From Jiangella asiatica (GTDB taxonomy: Bacteria > Actinomycetota > Actinomycetes > Jiangellales > Jiangellaceae): a stretch of 64,000 nucleotides of DNA. The first letter of the stretch is position 1, and each line of letters opens with the position of its first letter. Both the position numbers and the translations under genes were made by a program. Below, one piece after another: positions 34,354 to 41,854 of the stretch. The stretch spans positions 62,001 to 126,000 of the forward strand of contig NZ_SMKZ01000005.1 of NCBI RefSeq assembly GCF_004349065.1, written 5' to 3'. Under the pieces are notes generated by a model, which saw only the letters and a program-made list of their open reading frames with translations, was not told where the DNA came from and did not search any database.

Positions 34354-35175
34354 TCAGGACGATTCATGCATGGTCCACGGGTCGGTGGGTGTGCTCGAGA
34401 CGCGAGTCTCCACCGTACTGCCCCGAGACGACAACTCCGCCGCCAGGCGGGCGGCCGCGTCGGCCAGCCATGGCCACTCACTCGCCCAGTGTGCGACGTC
34501 GACCAGGGCTGGCCCACCGGACTCCCCGGCCTCCGACGACGGGTGATGGCGCAGGTCCGCCGTGACATAGGCGTCCACGCCGGCGGCTTTGACGGTGTCG
34601 AGCAGGGAGTCGCCGGCGCCGCCGCAGACCGCCACGGTCCCGACGACGGTGTCAGGGTCGCCCATGGCGCGCACGCCGGCCGCCGTCGGCGGCAGCCCGC
34701 GGACCACCCGCTTGACGAACTCGGCCAGCGGCTCCGGCGTGGCCAGCGCACCGACGCGCCCCAGCCCGACGGCGGGGTCGGCGGCGTCGGCCGGAACCAG
34801 CGGCTGGGTGCGCTCGAGGCCCAGCGCGGCGGCCAACGCGTCGTTGACGCCGGGTGCTGCGCGGTCGGCGTTCGTGTGTGCCACATAAAGGCCACACCCT
34901 CCGGTGATCAACCGGTGCACGAGCCGGCCCTTGGGCGTCGTGGCCGGCACGCCGTGAACCGGCCGCAGGAACAGCGGGTGGTGGGTGAGGACGAGGCCGG
35001 CGCCCCAGGCCAGCGCCTCGTCGACCACCGTCACCACCGGGTCGACGGCGAACAGCACCCGGCCGACGTCGGCGTCGGGGTCGCCGCACACGAGGCCGAC
35101 GGCGTCCCACGACTCCGCCAGGGCAGGTGGATAGAGCCGCTCGAGGGCGGCGACGACGTCGTCGAGGCTGGCCAC
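34354..35175 (-). CDS. Nif3-like dinuclear metal centre hexameric protein
   Basis: The 273-aa protein contains VLTHHPLFLRPVHG (metal ligands), YVAHTNADRAAPGVNDALA, and the C-terminal YVTADLRHHPSSEAG and LVDVAHWASEWPW blocks; all metal-binding His and Asp/Glu positions appear present. These toroidal hexamers resemble GTP cyclohydrolase I type 2, but their cellular role is unresolved. The frame is open to 35268; the GTG at 35175 is used because MASLDDVVAALERLYPP is the family start and TAAGGT lies 7 nt upstream. Confidence 0.92.
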   Translation of the reverse strand: MASLDDVVAALERLYPPALAESWDAVGLVCGDPDADVGRVLFAVDPVVTVVDEALAWGAGLVLTHHPLFLRPVHGVPATTPKGRLVHRLITGGCGLYVAHTNADRAAPGVNDALAAALGLERTQPLVPADAADPAVGLGRVGALATPEPLAEFVKRVVRGLPPTAAGVRAMGDPDTVVGTVAVCGGAGDSLLDTVKAAGVDAYVTADLRHHPSSEAGESGGPALVDVAHWASEWPWLADAAARLAAELSSRGSTVETRVSSTPTDPWTMHESS

Positions 35176-35182
35176 GCGACCG

Positions 35183-35188
35183 ACCTTA
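35183..35188 (-). promoter_or_regulatory. -10 element TAAGGT of leaderless nif3-like gene
   Basis: On the minus strand TAAGGT is followed by 7 nt and the GTG at 35175. Confidence 0.5.
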
Positions 35189-35298
35189 CCGAGCCGCGCC
35201 GACGACGTTCCGGGTGCGCCGCGCCCTTCTATAAAGACCCGCGTTGACGTCGGCCCACACCCCGGCAACTCTGTGCCCGTGCACGGCTCCCGCAGCCG

Positions 35299-35682
35299 GT
35301 GGGACGCCCGTGCGCCGCCGACGGCGAAGGTTGCGTCCCGCGCCGCCCGGCGCCGTCAGCAGTCCCGACCAGACCCGGGCCATCCCCATCCGACCAGTCC
35401 CCTACGACGGCGAACGGAGGCCGCCTCATCGCCACCCACGACGAATCCTCGGGCTTCCCGTGGTGCGTCGAGCACGACCCCAGCGGCACGTGTCTCGGCG
35501 ACGTCCGACGCCTGCCCGGCGGCGGCGCGGCTTGGCTCGAGGGCACCACCGCCCCCACCCTGCGGATCGCCCTCGGCCGGCCGCGGCGCGGCAACCTGTC
35601 GCTGCTGACCGCCACCGAGACCCGGGCGCTCATCACGACCCTCGAGGAGCTTGCCAGGGATATGTCCAGGACAGAAAGGTGA
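35299..35682 (+). CDS. Uncharacterised small protein, WCxxH motif; start uncertain
   Basis: The convincing part begins at about 35430 (ATHDESSGFPWCVEHDPSG) and ends LITTLEELARDMSRTER. The PWCVEH motif recalls small DUF6907-type proteins of actinobacterial accessory regions, but the match is weak. In frame, GTG at 35299 would add about 43 low-complexity residues. A strong GGAGG (35416-35420) stands 7 nt before ATC at 35428, suggesting either a rare ATC start or a mutated ATG. TATAAA at 35230 could be its -10. First of four small co-directional genes. Confidence 0.5.
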   Translation: MGRPCAADGEGCVPRRPAPSAVPTRPGPSPSDQSPTTANGGRLIATHDESSGFPWCVEHDPSGTCLGDVRRLPGGGAAWLEGTTAPTLRIALGRPRRGNLSLLTATETRALITTLEELARDMSRTER

Positions 35683-35695
35683 ATCGAACGCCTGT

Positions 35696-35725
35696 TTGAC
35701 ACCCGAACTACACCACTGTCATGAT
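35696..35725 (+). promoter_or_regulatory. Possible promoter TTGACA-N18-CATGAT
   Basis: TTGACA at 35696-35701 and CATGAT at 35720-35725 are 18 nt apart, upstream of the 35952 operon. The 269-nt gap around it holds this promoter and the hairpin at 35883-35918; I see no gene in it, although the 35952 frame stays open back to 35721. Confidence 0.35.
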
Positions 35726-35882
35726 GGCCACACCACCACCTCCCAGCCTCTCGGCACCGGGAGGGGTCACGATCACGAGGCACGGGCAGGTCCCGCCAGG
35801 CGCCTCGTCCAGCCGCTCACCGTGGGACGGCTGGCGACGACGCGACGCATCATGCCCGCCGCATCGCGGCGAGGCTCCTGGC

Positions 35883-35918
35883 GAGGCCGACCCGGCGCAC
35901 ACCCGCCGGGTCGGCCTC
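35883..35918 (+). terminator. Strong 15-bp hairpin in the leader of the 35952 operon
   Basis: GAGGCCGACCCGGCG and CGCCGGGTCGGCCTC pair perfectly around a 6-nt loop. It lies 33 nt before the start at 35952 and may terminate the preceding gene or attenuate the next. Confidence 0.6.
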
Positions 35919-35951
35919 TGGACCCCATCCAGTAGTCCCTGGAGGAGACCC

Positions 35952-36506
35952 GTGGTCACCGTACCCAACTCCGAACACCGCGACGTCATCGTCCGCGCGC
36001 CGTTCCTCGGCGACGAGGTCGGCCACATGGTCGCCCGGCACGACGCCGAGGGCCCGACCATCGACGTCAGGCTGGCACCGCAGGACACCGAGCAGCACGT
36101 CGAGTTCTCCATCTCCCCGGCCGAGGCCCGCGAGCTGGCCGAGCAGCTGGTCCGCATCGCCGACGCCGCCCAGCGCGCCGGCTGGACCCCGGACGTGCTG
36201 GCCCAGGTGCGCGAACGGTTCCTGCCCGGCCACACCGATCAGCAGATCATCGAGCGGCTGGACCGGCTCGCCGAACGGCTGGGCGGATTCGTTCTGGGCC
36301 ACCACGGCCGGGTCAGTTGGCGGGCCGGACGCATCCTGACCGCCGAGCTCGGCGCCGAGGCCGTCGGCCGGGCGGCCCTCGCACTGGAGGCGGCGGTCGA
36401 GCAGCTGTCCGCGGTCGGCGCGGCGGTGGGCCCGCTCACCGAGCTCCGGGCCGCGCTCACCCAGCTCGACGTGTTCTACCGGGCCGAGAGCGAGCACCGG
36501 CCGTGA
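35952..36506 (+). CDS. Hypothetical protein (184 aa)
   Basis: The GTG start has GGAGGAG 5 nt upstream. The N-half reads VTVPNSEHRDVIVRAPFLGD followed by DVRLAPQDTEQHVEFSISPAEARELAEQL, a small beta-rich unit. The C-half is helical and Ala/Leu-rich (RLDRLAERLGGFVLGHHGR onward), with coiled-coil character. No family recognised. It overlaps the next gene by 4 nt (GTGA), so the two are translated together. Confidence 0.7.
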   Translation: MVTVPNSEHRDVIVRAPFLGDEVGHMVARHDAEGPTIDVRLAPQDTEQHVEFSISPAEARELAEQLVRIADAAQRAGWTPDVLAQVRERFLPGHTDQQIIERLDRLAERLGGFVLGHHGRVSWRAGRILTAELGAEAVGRAALALEAAVEQLSAVGAAVGPLTELRAALTQLDVFYRAESEHRP

Positions 36507-36772
36507 CCACCGAACCCGAAGAATGCGCGGTGAAGTGGTGCAACGAGACCGGCGAGCACTCGGTGCACCGGCTCTACCTCACGTCCCTGTGCGCCTGGCG
36601 CGGTTCCTGGCTGCTCGGCGTCAACACCGTTCAGGCCAACCACGACACGCCGCACGTCGAGCTCACCGCCAGCACCAAACAGGGCCGCCCCGCCATCGTC
36701 CCGCTCGATCCCGCCGAGGCCAAGACCGTCGGGCGCGCGCTCATCGAGGCGGCGTCCCGGGCCACCCGATGA
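36503..36772 (+). CDS. Hypothetical protein (89 aa), WC motif
   Basis: GTG overlaps the preceding stop. The sequence has VKWCNETGEHSVHRLYL with Cys and three His/Glu near it, CAWRGSWLLGVNTV, then VPLDPAEAKTVGRALIEAA, a helix similar in type to the AEARELAEQL helix of the upstream protein. Small proteins of this pattern occur with DUF6907-type genes in actinobacterial accessory islands. Function unknown. Confidence 0.65.
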   Translation: MTTEPEECAVKWCNETGEHSVHRLYLTSLCAWRGSWLLGVNTVQANHDTPHVELTASTKQGRPAIVPLDPAEAKTVGRALIEAASRATR

Positions 36773-36801
36773 CCCGTCGTCGCCAGCAGCGAGGAAGCAC
36801 C

Positions 36802-37059
36802 ATGCCCCAGCACCGCATCTCCCCCGCCCACGAGTACCCCGGCCCCGAGGCCCGCATCCCGCTCATCATCGAGGTCATGGACTCCCGGCCCCTCGGCCGC
36901 GCGGTCGGCACCCTCGTGCCGCCCGCCACGGACGGCCACCGGTGCGCCCTGTGGACCGGCGTCGGACTAGTCGGCCACGAGATCGTCGTCGACCTCGACT
37001 GGCCCACCCTCGCCACCTGGGTCCGCGCCGTCGTCGCGGCCCGCGCTGGGCCCGGCTAA
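36802..37059 (+). CDS. Hypothetical protein (85 aa)
   Basis: ATG at 36802 has GAGGAAG upstream; an in-frame ATG at 36769 overlaps the previous stop (ATGA) and would add 11 Arg-rich residues. The protein has IPLIIEVMDSRPLGRAVGTL and GHEIVVDLDWPTLATWVRAV, an alpha/beta small domain. No family recognised. It is the last gene of the small operon. Confidence 0.6.
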   Translation: MPQHRISPAHEYPGPEARIPLIIEVMDSRPLGRAVGTLVPPATDGHRCALWTGVGLVGHEIVVDLDWPTLATWVRAVVAARAGPG

Positions 37060-37193
37060 CACGACGGCTGGGCGAGGGCTCAGGCGGCCGCCCACAGTTC
37101 GCGTAAAACGTCCCCGAATGTCGCCGTTCCGTCACCTGGCGGAGAGATCTTGCGGGAGCACCTGTCCGTCCTCCGCGCGCGAAAGGCAGTCCC

Positions 37194-38951
37194 ATGTGCC
37201 ACACCCCAGGCCACGACGAGCCGCACGACCACCACCACGGCCACGGCGGTCACCACGGTCACAGCCACGGCGCGGACGAGTTCGACCCGGACACCGCCGC
37301 CGCGCTCGACGCGTCCATCGCCGACGGTGAGCTCTCGCCCACGCAGCTCTCGCGCCGCTCCTTGTTCCGGTCGGCCGGCATCGTGGGCGGCGCGACGGCG
37401 CTGGGCATGGCCGGCGTCACCCCGGCCATGGCCGAGGGGCGCGGCCGACCCGCCGCCACCCCGGTCGGCAACGACGGCATCAAGCACTGGCTCGCCGGCG
37501 ACCACCACATCCACACCCAGTTCAGCTCCGACGCCATGTACCGGGTCATCGACCAGGTGCAGCACGGTGCCGCGTACGGCCTGGACTGGATGGTCATCAC
37601 CGACCACGGCGGCGCCACCCACTCACGCATCGGCGTCGAGCTGGTCAACCCCGACATCCGTGCCGCCCGTGAGCTGCTGCCCGACACCCTGGTCTTCCAG
37701 GGTCTGGAGTGGAACATCCCGGCGGCCGAGCACGGCACGGTGTTCGTCGCGCCCGGCCCGAACGAGGTCTCCGTCCTCAAACAGTTCGAGACCGACTACG
37801 ACGGCGGCGTCAACGGCTGGGGTGCCAGCACCCCCGCCAACGAAGCCCAGGCGGTTGCCGGCATCACCTGGCTCGGCGCGCAGGTCGACGGGCGGCGCAT
37901 CGACGACGCGCTGTTCCTGGCCAACCACCCGGCCCGGCAGGGCATCGACAGCCCGCACGAGATCCGCGCCTGGCGCGATGCCGATCCGCGGGTCGCGGTG
38001 GGCTTCGAGGGCGCGCCGGGGCACCAGGCCGCCGGGCTGCCCGCCGGCATCGGTGCCGGCTCCGCACGCGGGTTCTACGCCGGAGGCCCCAACGCCAACT
38101 CCTTCCCCGGCTATCCGCTGGAGAGCTACCGCACCTGGGGCGGCTTCGACTGGATGACGGCCACGGTCGGCGGGCTGTGGGACAGCCTGCTCGCCGAGGG
38201 CAAGCCGTGGTCCATCAGCGCCAACTCCGACTCTCACGTCAACTGGGGCGACACCAGCCGTCGGCCGGACGGTTCCTCGTCCGAGCAGTTCAACCGCGAC
38301 GGCCGCTACGGAGCACCGGTCCACGGCGGCACGGTCAACCTCACCGCCGGCGACTTCTGGCCCGGCTTCTACTCGCGCACCCACGTCGGTGCTGCGGCCC
38401 GCGACTACCTCTCGGTCATGAAAGGCCTGCGCGACGGCCGGGTCTGGGTCGACCACGGCCGGCTGGTGAAGAACGTCGACGTCACGGTGCGGATGCACGG
38501 CAGCCGCGAGCCCGGCGTCCCGCTCGGGTCCACGTTGCAGGTCCGCTACGGCGCCCGGCTCGACCTCGTCATCCGCATCACCGCGCAGGACCAACCCAAC
38601 TGGGCGCAGTTCGTCCCGCAGCTCAACCGGGTGGACCTCATCCAGGGCATGGTCGACCCCACCGGCGCCGCCGCCGACCGCGACACCTTCGCCGCTCCGG
38701 ACACCAAGGTCGTCGAGCAGTGGGACACCTCGGGCCGCACCGGCACCTTCGAGATCGTCCACCGCCTCCCGGCCGCCTACGACCCGTTCTACGTCCGGCT
38801 GCGCGGCACCGACGGCAACCGCTCGCAGCCGGGCTACCTGGGCACCTCGATCGACCCCGAGGGTCCCGCCCTCGACGTCGTCGGCGACGCCGACCCGTGG
38901 GTCGACCTGTGGTTCTACACCAACCCCATCTGGGTGGTCCCCACCCGCTGA
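37194..38951 (+). CDS. Tat-exported PHP-domain phosphoesterase with His-rich leader
   Basis: The 585-aa protein starts at ATG with GAAAGG upstream. Residues 1-26 contain 11 His (metal-binding-like), then an acidic stretch, then a twin-arginine signal SRRSLFRSAG at 53-62, hydrophobic core, and AMA at 78-80. The mature part has the PHP start LAGDHHIHTQFSSDAMYRVI (His104, His105, His107), VITDHGGATHSRIG, ALFLANHPAR and ISANSDSHVNWGD: metal ligands of a phosphoesterase or phosphatase acting outside the cell. It is a stand-alone gene. The 52-residue n-region before RR is unusually long. The 134-nt gap upstream holds no evident gene. Confidence 0.87.
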   Translation: MCHTPGHDEPHDHHHGHGGHHGHSHGADEFDPDTAAALDASIADGELSPTQLSRRSLFRSAGIVGGATALGMAGVTPAMAEGRGRPAATPVGNDGIKHWLAGDHHIHTQFSSDAMYRVIDQVQHGAAYGLDWMVITDHGGATHSRIGVELVNPDIRAARELLPDTLVFQGLEWNIPAAEHGTVFVAPGPNEVSVLKQFETDYDGGVNGWGASTPANEAQAVAGITWLGAQVDGRRIDDALFLANHPARQGIDSPHEIRAWRDADPRVAVGFEGAPGHQAAGLPAGIGAGSARGFYAGGPNANSFPGYPLESYRTWGGFDWMTATVGGLWDSLLAEGKPWSISANSDSHVNWGDTSRRPDGSSSEQFNRDGRYGAPVHGGTVNLTAGDFWPGFYSRTHVGAAARDYLSVMKGLRDGRVWVDHGRLVKNVDVTVRMHGSREPGVPLGSTLQVRYGARLDLVIRITAQDQPNWAQFVPQLNRVDLIQGMVDPTGAAADRDTFAAPDTKVVEQWDTSGRTGTFEIVHRLPAAYDPFYVRLRGTDGNRSQPGYLGTSIDPEGPALDVVGDADPWVDLWFYTNPIWVVPTR

Positions 38952-38979
38952 TACAGGGGGTCCATACCGGCAGGGTCCC

Positions 38980-39021
38980 GGCGCCGGAGCCGCCTCGTCC
39001 GGCGCCGGAGCCGCCTCGTCC
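38980..39021. repeat. Two tandem 21-bp repeats after the PHP gene
   Basis: Two identical units beginning GGCGCCGGAGCCGCCTCGTC occur at 38980-39000 and 39001-39021, with a partial third. They lie 29 nt after the stop. The 364-nt gap to the next gene otherwise holds only the fragment at 39070-39177. Confidence 0.7.
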
Positions 39022-39069
39022 GGCTCCGGACCACGGCCGTGCGGCGCCGTCGGGTCGGCTGCCAGATGG

Positions 39070-39177
39070 TCAGCCGGGTGGGTGCCGCCAGCGCAGGAGG
39101 TAGCGGTAGTGCAGCCCGCGGCGGATCCACGGGTGATAGGCCGAATTCTGATTCCACATTTGGGCACCATGACTCAC
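39070..39177 (-). pseudogene. Possible N-terminal remnant of a methyltransferase gene
   Basis: A 35-codon frame starting GTG at 39177 reads SHGAQMWNQNSAYHPWIRRG, reminiscent of the N-termini of some SAM methyltransferases (WNHNxHYHPxxL, followed by a VLDVGCG motif). It ends before any motif I. It may be a degraded leader of a lost gene; a short independent peptide is also possible. Confidence 0.3.
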
Positions 39178-39315
39178 GGCGGGCGGCCTCCCGAACGCCG
39201 ACGGCGGTCCGGTCAGGATCGGTGTCGGCGATTCCCCTGAGCACCTGGCCGCGGTCGCCCGGGCGTGGCACGCTGGCAGCCCGCGTACCGTTGTCCACGA
39301 CAGGCAGGCACGCCC

Positions 39316-39741
39316 ATGGCAGCCGAAATCCCGACGATCCGGACGCTCGACGAGCTGACCCGGGCGGTGCGGAGCCACACAGACGTCTTCCTGCGGTACT
39401 CACACGGTCCCGATGAGGACCGCGAGGCCGGCGCCAGTATCGACTACGAGTCCGGTGCACGGATGCCCGGTCTCTCCGTGACCACCGTGCAGCCGGAGCC
39501 GTGGTGGCCGCGGGCGGCGACGGACTGGGTCGCCCGCCGGGTGTGCAAGTACGCCGAGCTCGGCGCCGAGGAGGGACGCCGCCCGTGGCTGCTCACCGGC
39601 CGGGTCGTCGGCCACGGGCCCGACCACGAGCCGCTCGTCGTCGACGTCGAGCCGCTGGCGTTCCTCGCCGACAGCGTGGTGCGCGAGTCCGAGGAGCACT
39701 ACCGCCGGCATTTCGACGTAGCCCGCGACTCGACGGACTGA
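39316..39741 (+). CDS. DUF6098-like conserved actinobacterial protein
   Basis: This 141-aa protein starts at ATG 39316 and includes LDELTRAVRSHTDVFLRYSHG, MPGLSVTTVQPEPWW, WVARRVCKYAELGAEEG and LTGRVVGHGPDHEPLVVDV. This matches, from memory, small uncharacterised actinobacterial proteins of the DUF6098 type. No catalytic motif or membrane segment is visible. Probable cytoplasmic protein of unknown function. Confidence 0.7.
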   Translation: MAAEIPTIRTLDELTRAVRSHTDVFLRYSHGPDEDREAGASIDYESGARMPGLSVTTVQPEPWWPRAATDWVARRVCKYAELGAEEGRRPWLLTGRVVGHGPDHEPLVVDVEPLAFLADSVVRESEEHYRRHFDVARDSTD

Positions 39742-39819
39742 CGGCGGCGGGACCCGTGTGCGACGGGTCGTCGCTGGGTACGGGGCCGCACGACGACCTG
39801 ATACCGAGGAGGCACCCCC

Positions 39820-40053
39820 ATGGCGACCGAACCGAGCAGCCCGCTCCCGGACAAGGACTACAACCTGGTGAGCGTGGTCCAGGCGTCGCTCAACTACGCG
39901 TGGCAGATGGAGACCTACATCGCCGACGCCAAGAAGGCCGGCGACGCCGAGCTGGCCGAATGGTTCAGCAAGATCCAGCACAACAACCAGAAGGCCGGCG
40001 AGCAGGGCAAGAAGATGCTCGCCGCCCGGCTGTCGCAGGAGATGTCCGGCTGA
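39820..40053 (+). CDS. Small helical conserved protein (77 aa)
   Basis: ATG at 39820 has GAGGAGG upstream. The sequence DKDYNLVSVVQASLNYAWQM and DAELAEWFSKIQHNNQKAGE is almost wholly helical and amphipathic. Similar small proteins occur widely in actinobacteria near stress genes; function unknown. It follows the DUF6098-like gene and may be co-transcribed. Confidence 0.7.
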   Translation: MATEPSSPLPDKDYNLVSVVQASLNYAWQMETYIADAKKAGDAELAEWFSKIQHNNQKAGEQGKKMLAARLSQEMSG

Positions 40054-40065
40054 TCCGGCTCGGCC

Positions 40066-40845
40066 TCAGGACGCCGACCGTGACGCGGCCAAGCTCACCG
40101 CCCGAGCGGCGTCGACGAGCGCCCGCGTGTACTCGGCGGCGGGGTTATGCATCACCGCGGCGGTAGGCCCGGCCTCGACGATCGCACCGCCGCGCATGAC
40201 GACGATCTGCTCGCAGACCCGGCTGACTACGGCGAGGTCGTGCGAGACCATGACGAGAGTGAGCCCGAGCCGGGCTCGTAAGTCCATGAGTAGGTTGAGC
40301 ACCTGTGCCTGCACCGACACGTCCAACGCGCTGGTCGGCTCGTCGGCGTAGAGGACTCCGGGGTTGACCGACAGCGACCGGGCGATCGCGACCCGCTGGA
40401 GCTGGCCGCCGGAGAGCTGGTGCGGGTAACGGTCCAGGACGGACGGATCCAAACCGACCAGCGTGAGCCATGACGCCAGCTCGTCGTCGGCCACCCGGCG
40501 CCGCTCCAGCGCCCGGACCGGTTCGGCGACGGACCGACGCACGCGCATCCGTGGGTCCAGTGACGACGCCGGGCTCTGGAAGACCAGCTGGTTGTCCCGG
40601 CGGAACTGCCGCGGGTGCCGAGCCAGCCAGTCGCCGATGTCGCGTCCGGCGTAGGTGACGGCGCCGGCAGTGGCCGTCAGCAGCCCGCAGAGCACCCGGA
40701 TCAGGGTCGACTTGCCCGACCCGGACTCCCCTACGATCCCGACGGCCGCGCCGCGAGGGACAGAGAGACTGACCGAGCGCAGCACCCACGGCTGGTGGGT
40801 GCCGTAACGGAAGGACAGGTCGCCGACGTCAACGAGCGGCGCCAT
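40066..40845 (-). CDS. Oligopeptide-type ABC transporter ATPase (DppF-like)
   Basis: The 259-aa ATPase has Walker A GESGSGKST, signature LSGGQLQRVAIARS and Walker B VLYADEPTSALDVS. The ATG at 40845 has GGAGGT 7 nt upstream and lies inside the last codons of the DppD-like gene (17-nt overlap). It is the last gene of the leftward importer operon. The C-terminal oligopeptide/cysteine-rich domain of many DppF proteins is missing; the DppD-like partner has it. Confidence 0.9.
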   Translation of the reverse strand: MAPLVDVGDLSFRYGTHQPWVLRSVSLSVPRGAAVGIVGESGSGKSTLIRVLCGLLTATAGAVTYAGRDIGDWLARHPRQFRRDNQLVFQSPASSLDPRMRVRRSVAEPVRALERRRVADDELASWLTLVGLDPSVLDRYPHQLSGGQLQRVAIARSLSVNPGVLYADEPTSALDVSVQAQVLNLLMDLRARLGLTLVMVSHDLAVVSRVCEQIVVMRGGAIVEAGPTAAVMHNPAAEYTRALVDAARAVSLAASRSAS

Positions 40846-41854
40846 CGCGCTCACCTCCAGAGCCTCCGCCGGTTCCAACCGCCGCCGTGGCCGGGTTCCA
40901 GCAGGCATAGCGGTGCTGGTCGGACTGGCGGGTGACCGGCGGTTCGTCCGCGCACTCGTCGAGGTGGTGCGGGCACCGGTCGCGGAACCGACAGCCGCTG
41001 GGGAAGTTCCCCAGCGCCGGCACCGCGCCGGGGATCGTCGTGAGCGGCTGCCCGATCACGGCCTCGGCCTGCTCCGGGTCGGCGTGGTCGGGGTTCGCCT
41101 CGATCAGCGCCTCGGTGTACCGGTGGCGCGGCCGGTCGACGATCGCGGCGCCCGGTCCCATCTCGACCAGCCGGCCGCCGTAGAGCACCGCGACGTCGTC
41201 GCTGATCTTGCGGACGACGCCGAGGCTGTGACTGACGAAGATCACCGACATGTCGTTCTCGGTGCTGACCTCGTCGATGAGCTCGAGGATGCCCTTCTGG
41301 ACGGTAACGTCCAGGGCCGTCGTGGGCTCGTCGGCGACCAGCAGCCGCGGGCGGGAGGCGATGGCCATCGCGATGAGGACGCGCTGGCGCTGGCCACCGG
41401 ACAGCTGGTGTGGGTACCGGCGGGCCAGCCGTTCCGGTTCGGGCAGCTGGACCTGTGCCATCAAGTCGTGGACCCGCGCCTTCACTTCCGCGCGGGACAG
41501 GTCGCCGGTGAGCCGCACCGCCTCGCCGATCTGCTTGCCCACCCGCATGGTCGGGTTCAGGGCACGCAGCGGATCCTGGAACACCACGCCCATGTCGGCG
41601 CCGCGGACGTCGGCGAACTGCCGGTCCGTCAGGCCCACCAGTTCACGTCCGTCGAAGACGATCGACCCAGTCACGGTGGCCTCACGCGGCTGCAGGCCGA
41701 CGATGCTCATCGCGGTCATCGTCTTCCCCGACCCGGACTCTCCGACCAGGCCCAGCCGGCGGCCGGGAGCGAGGTCGAGCTCGTCGATCGACACGATCTC
41801 GTGCGTCCCGATGCGCACGGTGAGGTCTCGGATGGTCAGCAGGCTCGGCTGCAT
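40829..41854 (-). CDS. Oligopeptide-type ABC transporter ATPase (DppD-like)
   Basis: The 341-aa ATPase has Walker A GESGSGKTM, the signature LSGGQRQRVLIAMA, Walker B LLVADEPTTALDVT, and the C-terminal cysteine motif CRFRDRCPHHLDEC typical of peptide/nickel ATPases (Fe-S-like cluster site). ATG 41854 overlaps the upstream permease stop by one base. A Gly/Ser-rich tail ends the protein. Confidence 0.9.
   Translation of the reverse strand: MQPSLLTIRDLTVRIGTHEIVSIDELDLAPGRRLGLVGESGSGKTMTAMSIVGLQPREATVTGSIVFDGRELVGLTDRQFADVRGADMGVVFQDPLRALNPTMRVGKQIGEAVRLTGDLSRAEVKARVHDLMAQVQLPEPERLARRYPHQLSGGQRQRVLIAMAIASRPRLLVADEPTTALDVTVQKGILELIDEVSTENDMSVIFVSHSLGVVRKISDDVAVLYGGRLVEMGPGAAIVDRPRHRYTEALIEANPDHADPEQAEAVIGQPLTTIPGAVPALGNFPSGCRFRDRCPHHLDECADEPPVTRQSDQHRYACWNPATAAVGTGGGSGGERDGAAR

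Noticed and set aside
35670-35700. tRNA T-arm-like sequence (GGCGTTCGATTCACC on the minus strand) as a possible attachment site
   Set aside because: The stem has a mismatch, no other tRNA arm can be found, and most of it lies inside the end of a reading frame.
35721-35951. N-terminal extension of the 35952 protein
   Set aside because: The frame is open, but the translation is Pro/Arg/Ser-rich, crosses a strong hairpin, and the GTG at 35952 has an excellent ribosome site.
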